From contig JAQGDQ010000417.1 in the NCBI GenBank assembly GCA_030141605.1, positions 12,501 to 76,500 on the forward strand: a stretch of 64,000 nucleotides of DNA, read 5' to 3'. Made by a program: the position numbers and the translations under genes. Positions 56,024 through 64,000 of this stretch are shown here, one piece after another. Numbering within the stretch: the stretch's first letter is position 1; each line of letters begins with the position of its first letter. Under the pieces are notes generated by a model that worked only from the letters and a program-made list of their open reading frames with translations, was not told the DNA's origin and did no database searches. The stretch comes from Tubiluchus corallicola (lineage: Eukaryota; Priapulida; Priapulimorpha; Priapulimorphida; Tubiluchidae).

Positions 56024-59000
56024 TTACGATATGTAGTCAACGTACCTCGGTGCGCTGGAGCTGCTTGCTACGGTGCTGCTGCTAGCGCTGGACGTGCTCC
56101 GTGGACGACTTCGTTTCACCGGCGACATGTTATGCTTAACTAAGAAATCGTCGATGTCGGATTCACTGCTATTGTCGCCGCTAAAAACAAAAGGGAAATT
56201 TGAAAATTGATAAAAATTTATGAATCTTATCGGCACGTATGTGCGTTGATGGCTTGAAAGCTAAAAATCTGCATATTGACTAATAAATCCTACCAATGTA
56301 TATAACAGTAATTCCTCACTTAACGACTCACCGTTTCGTTTTAACGGCGATTTTTTTACTTTGCTCAAAGCCAATTTTTATTTCATCACCAACTTTTTTT
56401 ACCTAATTCGAAGCATCAAAACGGTACGTATCGCTGTCTAAAAACAAACTAGTAACGTAAACAGTGCAATTATTATGCAAGTATACGTTTTTGCTTCCCT
56501 ACCTGACCACTAAATGCTAGGCGTTTGTATCAAGAGAGAGACCTGGGAGTAAATTTTATGCAAGGAATTTTGCCTGCAACCTGTTGCTATAGTAACCAGA
56601 CTAGATAAAATCCCCAAGGTCGCCCAGCGCTTGGCTTTGACTCTGCTGCAGTGTTTATTGTTTGACCGCTGCCCACCCTTAAATGTTAACGAAAGAGAAA
56701 CCGCTAGCTAGGTAAGTAAAATATATAGGTGGTTTCAAGCAAACAGAAAGAAATTAATCAGTAGAAACATGAGTGAAACTCATAAAACCTTTAATTTATA
56801 TGATTTAAGCAGCATTGATTTGTGCCTCTCGAACGTATCCTAGTTCTACCACATTACTTTCTATGGAAGTGTTGGCTTCGTTTAACAACGTTTCACTTAG
56901 CATCGTGTTTTGCTAGATCGCATTAGCGTCGTTAAGTGAGGACTTACTGTATCTAAAAATGCACTCAATTTTTTGCCTAGTCTAATTAGTTTATTTTATT
57001 TTCACAAAACAGCTGACAACATAGAAACTCTACCTGCAATAACCTTGCAGATTATACAGTGTTTCAAGAAAACAGTTTTTCAGACGCAATTATACATTAT
57101 TTTATTTTATGCACGAACACAGAAACTGTGGCACACCTGTTGTAATCAACAGCATCGCTGTCGGTCGCTAGATCATCCTCCAGTGCTCCGTGAAGATCAT
57201 CAATTCTCTTGAAGGCAAGCTTTAGATCATTCTGTAGCTGTTCAGTAATAACCTCACTGTTCTGCAGGGCCAATTCCTACATAAGATGAAATTAAAAACT
57301 AAAAGCGATTTATGAAAATTAAATTAATGTACTTTTTCCCATTCTTAGATGTTCACAGCTTCATTTCACAGTAACAAAAATTTCAAAACTAACGAAATGC
57401 AGAAATATCTTTAACACACAGTACTATAAACATTACAGTACTGAATGCAAGGACTATAAACATTACAGTACTGAATGCAAGGACTATAAACATTACAGTA
57501 CTGAATGCAAGGGCTATAAACATTACAGTACTGAATGCAAGGGCTATAAACATTACAGTACTGAATGCAAGGACTATAAACATTACAGTACTGAATGCAA
57601 GGACTATAACCATTACAGTACTGAATGCAAGGACTATAAACATTACAGTACTGAATGCAAGGGCTATAAACATTACAGTATTGAATGCAAGGACTATAAA
57701 CATAACAGTACTGAATGCAAGGACTATAACCATTACAGTACTGAATGCAAGGACTATAAACATTACAGTACTGAATGCAAGGGCTATAAACATTACAGTA
57801 CTGAATGCAAGGGCTATAAACATTACAGTACTGAATGCAAGGACTATAAACATAACAGTACTGAATGCAAGGACTATAAACATTACAGTGCTGAATGCAA
57901 GGACTATAAACATAACAGTGATGAATACAAGGACTATAAACATAACAGTACTGAATGCAAGGACTATAAACATGCTAACTGTTAACGATGTATATTTTAG
58001 CTAAAATATGGGGTAGGATCTGAAAAATCGGTCTGTTTTGCATAGAAATAAGCTAAAACGCTTCATACCAAGTCGTTTTTACGTTGTGTGGCTTCGCACT
58101 CTTTGCGCTGCAACTCCGCATGCTCCTCCTTCAAATCTCGCAGCTCCTTCTGGAGGCGCTTCACGTCGTCTGACAGCCGAGTCTCCGTACCCCGACTGTT
58201 TTCTTTCTCTGTCTGGAATCGTTCGATCACTTCTTTCAACCGCGTAATATTTGCCTGCAATTAAAACCGGAAATATCGTAGCGTTTTCTCATACTGCATG
58301 CCAGAATTCAGCTGTTAATGGCAAGGCCCATTTAACGAGTGTGGCAGTACTGGACATTAGCTGATTGTCAATGGCAATCTTCTAAGATGAAATACTAAAC
58401 CAGCAAACTTGTCATAGTCACGTTCTGAAGTACACTTATATCTTGGTCTGCTAGACAAAAGCGGGGAGACGTCGGTCCGAATTTGCTGATTGTCCGTATT
58501 TACCAATACTGAGCTAATACAGTAGGTGCCATGTATCAGACTCACGGTAATGTAGAATCAATCACCTAACTGTCTCAAAAACATCTAGTACGGGCGGCTC
58601 TTGACGTACAAGCTACACACTCTGCATGCTTGCACTGATGCAATGATGTAAACAAAGTGACATCCCGCCAACTAGCGGTCAGCTTGCAAAACAATGGATT
58701 GTGTACGTAGTATGCAGGATTCTTAGCGGTCCAGATTTTGTTCAATTTTTCCCATATCCGTAAAAGCGAGGTCTGGCAAACCGAGATATGAGTGTATGTA
58801 CAATCATGTATTCTTTCTGCTATCAGTAAACTAAACAGCACGGGGGCAAAGTGACCACAGTGACTGGGGACAGAGTGACCAGAGTGACCGGGGGAAAATG
58901 ACCACAGTGACCGGGGGCAGAGTGACCACAGTGACCGGGGGCAAAGTGACAAATGAGCTGGTCCATGTGCAGATTTTTTGAAGGTCACACATTTATTTAC

Positions 59001-62000
59001 TGATTAAATCCAGTGTTGAAGCATATTGAACTGGTATTACTACGAAATTCTTTATGTCAAAAATGAACAGATTTTTAGATGAAATCTATACGATGTTGTT
59101 TATAATTTTTTTTGTTTACGATGATGTTTTCATTTGCAATACAAAGTTTTTTATAAATAATACAGGACCGAATTCGACTTAGCTCGAGAATCAGAGGCTC
59201 AAATTCCAGGATAGCCTAGCGGTCTTTACACTCCGTATTATGATGATTCAATTTGTGCAGTTGTTCGTTAATGTAATTAATTACTTAACGGATGAAATCA
59301 TCTTAGATGTCATTAGACTTCCTTTAGTTTACTTTTGACTTTGATCCATGTGTGCAGTATGACACACTTTCCATTCAAAAAATCAATAACTTTATCATGT
59401 GGTAATGAAATTCATCGAGTTTCGAGTGTGTGTGCATGCGTGCGTGTGTGTGTGTGTGTGTGTGTGCACGTGCGTGTGTGTGCATGTGTGTGTAATGAAC
59501 TGTTTATGAACTAACTGCATATACTTCTTAAGTACAGCTAAGTTAAAAGAAATCACGTCATGATATCTTTATTAAAATTATTTCTTCATTCTTTGTTTCT
59601 TTATTCTTCATGAAAAACCAAAAATAAAAACTGCGATATTTTAGAAAAATTATCTCTACCTCAAGTCGTTTCTTTGCTACTTGTTCTACGTCAAGTTTTC
59701 CCTCTAAATCCTTCACTCTATTCTCTAGACGGAAAACCTGTTGCTTGTCTATCATCGTCTCTTCCACTCCGTTCAGCTTCATGCTCATTTCGGAGACTTT
59801 CTCGCGGAGGAGGGAACACTCCGACTGCAGGGACTCGATGAGAACCGACTGCTCGTTCAGGGTGATTTGATCTGCTGATTGCTAAAGATAAAAGAATTAA
59901 GATTCGTTAACGGTAAAACAGATGATATACTAAGCAGACTTTGCTCTGTTTTTAGTAATAACATATGTGTGCTTGCAAGCCAAAATCGTCAGTGAGTCGG
60001 CATAGTTAAATCTATGTTATGCAGGGATGAGAATGACAAATTGCAAAAAAATCTGAAAGAGGCCAGGGGTTTGGGCAGCCAGCCACAAATTGCAATTTTG
60101 TGACCATAGAACCATAGAGAGCTTCTAAGTGGACTTAAAATATCAATTACCTTGTTTCATGCATAATTTAAAATACCCAACTATCAAGGATACATGATAC
60201 CTAATTGTCTTAAAAACGCCCAAGTATTGGCCGCTCCTATGCAAAAGTATATAAAAACTGTCTGCAATTGACTCAAATAACTCTGCACAATTGATTCTAT
60301 ATTTTTATACATAGAGATATACACTTGGTTACACTGATGTACGTGATGTAAACAAAGTGACGGTCTGCCAACTAGCGGTCAGTTTGTGAAATAATGTGCT
60401 GGGTCCGTAAAAATTTTCTCAACGAATTTACGTGATTTACAAAAATGGAACTACTGGTCTTCCAAAAACTTGGAATTCCGCGTATCCGCGGAAAATTCTC
60501 ATCCCTGGTTATGATGCTTCAAACCAGAATGCATCAAAAATACTAAACATATTGGACTTCTATATTCTAGCATCAAATCATTAGTAAAAGTTCAAAAAAA
60601 TACTGACAATTTATTTTAAAACTCCTTACCCTTCTCTCTAGCTAAAATCTATTATTGCAATTGCGAAAAAGTCATATTTTCAAACTCCGATACCTCAAGA
60701 AAGCAGTCATTCTGCCCATAGTGTTTACTACTATTTCAGTTAATAAGCTCAGATCTTCGTCAGGAAGAGCCATCTACTGGATTTAAACATAACTTCAAAG
60801 TGTTCTTGCAAGTCTATAGCAATCAACCTTTTATAACAGAGGCTAAATGTTTTATAGAAATGCTACAAAAAACAATGGCTGACTTTAACAGTGATTTTCT
60901 CAAGGTTATTTTTTTCATGGTGCAGCCTGCACCTCAACTTCAACGTGGATTATCTCAGCTTAGAAATAACATGGAGCGATGAACTTTGTATCAAAATGAT
61001 CCTAATGTAATGGAGATTCAGGATATGTGAATAACTAGAAAAGCTTAATTGCCGACTTACAGACGATTTTGCTTTGCAAACGCACATTTAATGATGTGAT
61101 TAAACTCTTTGTTTTCAGAGTAAATTTAAGCAAACAACATAAAAATAACTTAGGATTTTAACGTAACAGAAAATGCATAATTTAACAAAAAATTATAAAT
61201 TAAAAAATTATACTAATTCTTTCTTCTATAACAAGTTCTAACACGCATTCATCCATTACATACTATGCAGCAGAAAGATAATTTTATGTTGCATAGATAT
61301 AAACAAGAAATTGCAATAAGGGAAACCTTTGCCGTGGCAGCTTTGTACTTCTTCATCAAGTCTTGCATGTCTTCCTGTTCTTCTTCTAGTTTACTTTCGA
61401 GCTCGTTGCGTTCTCTGGTTATGTCTGTGAGCTTATCTTCGACCTGCAAGACATGTAAACTATTAACAGTAAACAACAACAATAGGTAAAATAAACAACA
61501 TGTAAACAATACTTACAAAATTGCAAAAAAACAATAAGGAATAGAAGTGTTAAATACATGACGTGATCTTCACATAAAACCACGCAAAGAACAACTGCTG
61601 GGTTTAATATACGTGGCATATTAGAAAATGTGGTCATATCAATTATAAAATACTCGTAATTTACGGAAAGGAACATGTACCAGTTAATTATGTGTCAGTA
61701 GCAAAAATTTGTGATTAAAAATCACGATGTTGATACACCAAACACTCGCTAAAGAAACATGATAAGTCCTCGCTTAGCAACGTTTACATAAAACTCATAA
61801 AACGTTTTATTAATACGGACTAAACAGTACTGACTTTTGGCCCTGAAACGTATCACAGTACTTTTACGTTTACTTCTGAAATATTGATTTCATTTAATAC
61901 GCTTTTACGCTTAACAACGCGTTTTACCCAAATGCATCGGTGTCACTAAATGCGCATCTAGACGAGCGAGTTATCCGTTGTAAGTTTTTTCCCCCTAACG

Positions 62001-64000
62001 GCAAACACGCAAGTGTGAACTACTTTGCGAGTTACCGTCGGCAAGTTATTGCAAACTCTCCAACAGTTGCTGCGAGTTGACCTCCTACGAGTTACTGTCT
62101 AGTGTGAACGCCTCAGCGAGTTACTCTTGACACTTGCTGTCTAGTCTGAACATGTTTGCGAGTCACTCTTGACACTTGCTGTCTAGTCTGAACACGTTTG
62201 TGAGTTACTCTTGACACTTACTGTCTAGTGTGAACACATTTGTGAGTTACTCTTGACACTTGCTGTCTAGTCTGAACATGTTTGTGAGTTACTCTTGACA
62301 CTTGCTGTCTAGTCTGAACACGTTTGTGAGTTACTCTTGACACTCGCTGTCTAGTGTGAACACATTTGTGAGTTACTCTTGACACTTTCTCTCTAGTCTG
62401 GGCATGTTTGTGAGTTATACTTGGCCAGAAAACTCGCAAGTCTGGATGCGCTACTAAGAACTTACTGCACTTCACGCTGCGCCAAAAGCTGGAAGTGAAA
62501 AGAGAGAAAATGATCATTTGAACGAGAAACTTACATGTCGTTTGCTAGCGATGACATCATCTAATTGATGCTGCAAATCCGTCAGTTCCATTTCGACACC
62601 CTGCCTGGCTTTCACAGCAGCTATCTTAGCAAATTCAGCATCTTCCAGCTATAAATCATCATAAATTTATTGTACATAAACAATAAATTAAAAATTTTCA
62701 ATAACGTCCAGTCAATTACTACGTTCTGTCACAGTTTTCCAAGTTTCACAAGTTTTAACCCTTTCACTACGGAAGGTGGCACACTGCCGCCTATGTTTTT
62801 GATGCAAGGGACAGAAGGCAGTAGACTGCCACCCAAGCTCAGCACTAAGCGCAGCCACCCAGGTCTGTTTATTTCACTGCTACGGTCAAGTAGAAACATT
62901 GTAGAAAAGTTTAACATCTGTGGGATTGGGGCTGCTTGGCAACAAGTATCGCTAACCGCCAATCAGTGTCTGAAGCAAGGTGCATTTCACAATACTGTAC
63001 TGTATAGTGCGTTCTTATGCAAAATTGCTTGTTGATAGTTGGTGAAACGTGTTTAGTCACTTGTTCTGCATTCTTATAAAATAATTGCATATTATGGATT
63101 AGTAATGTGAGTTTTGTAAAAACTGATTTCTAAATATAAGTACATGCTAATTTATGAGGGTGTGCACGTGTGTGCGTGTGAGTGCATGTATGTGTACATA
63201 TGTAGAGATAAAACTCTTAATGTTAGTACTCACTAATGAACAACTATTTGTTCACTTACAAGATTCTGTTTTAGTAACACACCACAAGAAGTTATTGTCA
63301 AATGTGCAAAAGTCAATTCAGTTAAAAAGTAACAATGTAGTGAAAGGGTTAAATAATGCAAAGTATAAAGGTAAGCTTCGTAAGATATAGTGTATTTGTA
63401 TCTCCAAGTAGGCAAATTTGCATAAACTATGGTTACTCGTAAAAATCGATTATTTTCTGAACGATCATTTGCCTAATTTACAACACTCTCAGATTTACCA
63501 CTTAGATAATCAATGGTGAAAATTCTTAATACCGACTCTAGAAAGTAAATTAGAAAGAGAAAAAATCTCCAAGTATTTTCAATGTATGAAACACAAGCAT
63601 AACATGCAGAAAGTTCCCCTGGTTTAATACTTGTACAACCAGTAGCTACGCATGAAATGAGACAGATGAAATAAAACTCTCTTCTGTAGCAAATATCACA
63701 GTTCCGTGACACTGTAGGACATTTTTGCTCAAAGTATAACGTTTGGATTTTACAAAATTTCTGGCAGACTCCGTGGCATTAATTAATTTTTTGCTATAAA
63801 GACATTTCTGAACATTTCGCATGGTGAATAAGATGCTTTACGCACAGACCTGATTTTTGAGCTGTTTCACAAACTGTCTTCCCGATTCTTTCTCTCTTGA
63901 TTGTTGGAGCATTGTTTGAGCATCCCTGAGCAAAGCTTTCGTCTTTCTCAAATCCCGCTTCAGACCCTTCTCCCGGGCGGAGTCGCGCTGCGGTTCCACG
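56024..64000 (-). CDS. MYO18A: Unconventional myosin XVIIIA-like, C-terminal coiled-coil (partial)
   Basis: MYO18A binds actin and forms antiparallel dimers through its tail, acting at Golgi membranes and in actomyosin assemblies. Here only the tail is present. Exons are 63850-64000 (cut by the edge), 62535-62648, 61327-61443, 59660-59881, 58069-58254, 57137-57276 and 56024-56180, 361 codons, all phase-matched. Recalled human motifs recur in order: LKRDLRKTKALLRDAQTMLQ, LEEEQEDMQDLMKKYKAA, DKQQVFRLENRVKDLE, LQKELRDLKEEHAELQRKE, NDLKLAFKRIDDLHGALEDD. Residues are heptad-rich and charged throughout. The end is Ser-rich and acidic (NSSESDIDDFLVKH). The stop TAA is at 56024-56026, but CCG AG/gtacgt 24 bases before is a strong donor, and a 25-nt exon at 55639-55663 fits it (adds SKLVRCGKD), so the true C-terminus may differ. 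The motor and PDZ parts lie outside. Confidence 0.9.
56306..56949. mobile_element. Pogo/Tigger-like element in MYO18A intron
   Basis: The ends CAGTAATTCCTCACTTAACG and CGTTAAGTGAGGACTTACTG are inverted repeats. The interior matches 8922-9600 (CGTTTCGTTTTAACGG, GCAACCTGTTGCTATAG, AGAAAGAAATTAATCAGTAG). Non-coding. Confidence 0.75.
57417..57973. repeat. Minisatellite, 30-bp unit, about 18 copies
   Basis: The unit is GGACTATAAACATTACAGTA followed by CTGAATGCAA, strictly periodic, with point variants GGG for GGA, AACC for AAAC and CATAACAG for CATTACAG. Period 30 is divisible by 3, so long ORFs run through both strands (194 codons on the minus), but they lie inside a MYO18A intron and have no start context or family. 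Confidence 0.95.
58433..58794. mobile_element. TIR element, copy 2, with TA duplication
   Basis: The ends CACTTATATCTTGGTCTGC and GGCAAACCGAGATATGAGTG are inverted repeats, flanked by TA (58431-58432, 58795-58796). The sister copy is at 37448-37782. Confidence 0.78.
58838..58950. repeat. Short tandem repeat (GTGACCACAGTGACCGGGGGCA)n
   Basis: About five diverged units of 20-24 bp (GTGACCGGGGGCAAA, GTGACCACAGTGACC). Minus-strand ORF through it (SLCPRSLWSL repeats) is an artefact. Confidence 0.75.
59425..59495. repeat. (TG)n microsatellite
   Basis: About 70 bp of TG with CATG/CGTG interruptions. Confidence 0.9.
59966..61086. mobile_element. TIR element interrupted by a nested insertion
   Basis: The ends TGTGTGCTTGCAA and TTTGCAAACGCACA are inverted repeats. 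It is the second copy of 22705-23314: shared text includes GAGCCATCTACTGGATTTAA, CACCTCAACTTCAACGTGG and ATGGAGATTCAGGATATGTG. It is about 490 bases longer because of the insertion at 60022-60507. Confidence 0.8.
60022..60507. mobile_element. Nested MITE, CAGGGATGAGAAT ends, 6-bp duplication
   Basis: The ends CAGGGATGAGAAT and ATTCTCATCCCTG are perfect 13-bp inverted repeats. GTTATG is duplicated on both sides (60016-60021, 60508-60513). The uninterrupted copy at 22705-23314 shows the empty site (ACTACGTTACGATG), which fixes both boundaries. Confidence 0.88.
61757..61950. mobile_element. Pogo/Tigger-like fragment
   Basis: TAAGTCCTCGCTTAGCAACG and TAAAACTCATAAAACGTTTTAT followed by GCTTAACAACGCGTTTTACC match parts of 8922-9600 and 56306-56949, with large deletions. 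Confidence 0.5.
61952..62451. mobile_element. MITE with an internal 42-bp minisatellite
   Basis: The ends GCGCATCTAGACGAGCGAGT and ACTCGCAAGTCTGGATGCGC are inverted repeats (three mismatches). From about 62087 to 62425 the interior is about 8 copies of a 42-bp unit, GAGTTACTCTTGACACTTGC then TGTCTAGTCTGAACACGTTTGT. The repeats resemble the subterminal sequence (GCGAGTTAC), so the array probably grew from the element itself. Confidence 0.78.

Noticed and set aside
57389-57973. 194-codon repetitive hydrophobic ORF (FIVLAFSTVM repeats)
   Set aside because: It follows a 30-bp minisatellite in a MYO18A intron. Periodicity explains the open frame, and there is no homology or splice support.
58575-58988. 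137-codon minus-strand ORF
   Set aside because: It spans a TIR element end and a short tandem repeat in a MYO18A intron.
1-64000. A new multi-gene biological system
   Set aside because: The recognisable genes belong to known animal families with separate roles, and the rest is transposons and satellites. Nothing indicates a linked functional module.

Overview
This window is nuclear DNA of an animal (metazoan). It is AT-rich, its genes are split by spliceosomal introns of about 0.1 to 3.5 kb, and the rest is packed with small inverted-repeat transposons and minisatellites. Protein families (ARPC3, PPM1D/Wip1, BTB-BACK, ARMH1, MYO18A) point to an invertebrate. I cannot name the species or phylum from sequence alone. 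All gene models were built by reading splice sites and phases by eye; family assignments rest on remembered family sequences, not on a search.

Layout, left to right. Positions 1-96 (-) hold the first codons of a gene with an N-terminal membrane anchor. A two-exon 69-residue membrane protein gene lies at 1560-1994 (-). From 2 to 11.2 kb there is no gene I can support, only transposon remnants and a (GAT)n tract. ARPC3 (Arp2/3 subunit 3) is complete in six exons at 11242-17745 (+). It faces a complete five-exon PPM1D/Wip1 phosphatase gene at 19361-27237 (-). From 27.3 to 35.8 kb there are LINE fragments, including a LINE deletion derivative at 30.3-32.2 kb (-), and a deleted PIF/Harbinger transposon at 33865-34818. 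A BTB-BACK protein gene with one visible coding exon lies at 35826-37103 (+). It faces a ten-exon ARMH1-like armadillo gene at 38083-48594 (-), which carries an apparent one-base frameshift. From 48.6 to 52.5 kb there are minisatellites. The C-terminal half of a MYO18A-like coiled-coil tail fills 56024-64000 (-) and continues past the right edge.

The genes do not form a pathway. ARPC3 and MYO18A are both actin-linked, but their proximity is probably incidental. The gene pairs ARPC3/PPM1D and BTB/ARMH1 converge tail to tail.

The richest layer is transposons. Several copies have exact boundaries and target-site duplications: hAT-type with 8 bp, Harbinger with TAA, Tc1/mariner/pogo-like with TA, and one nested insertion with a 6-bp duplication. 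Two MITEs carry internal tandem arrays (85-bp and 42-bp units), which suggests MITEs seed minisatellites here. I found no evidence for a new multi-gene system.
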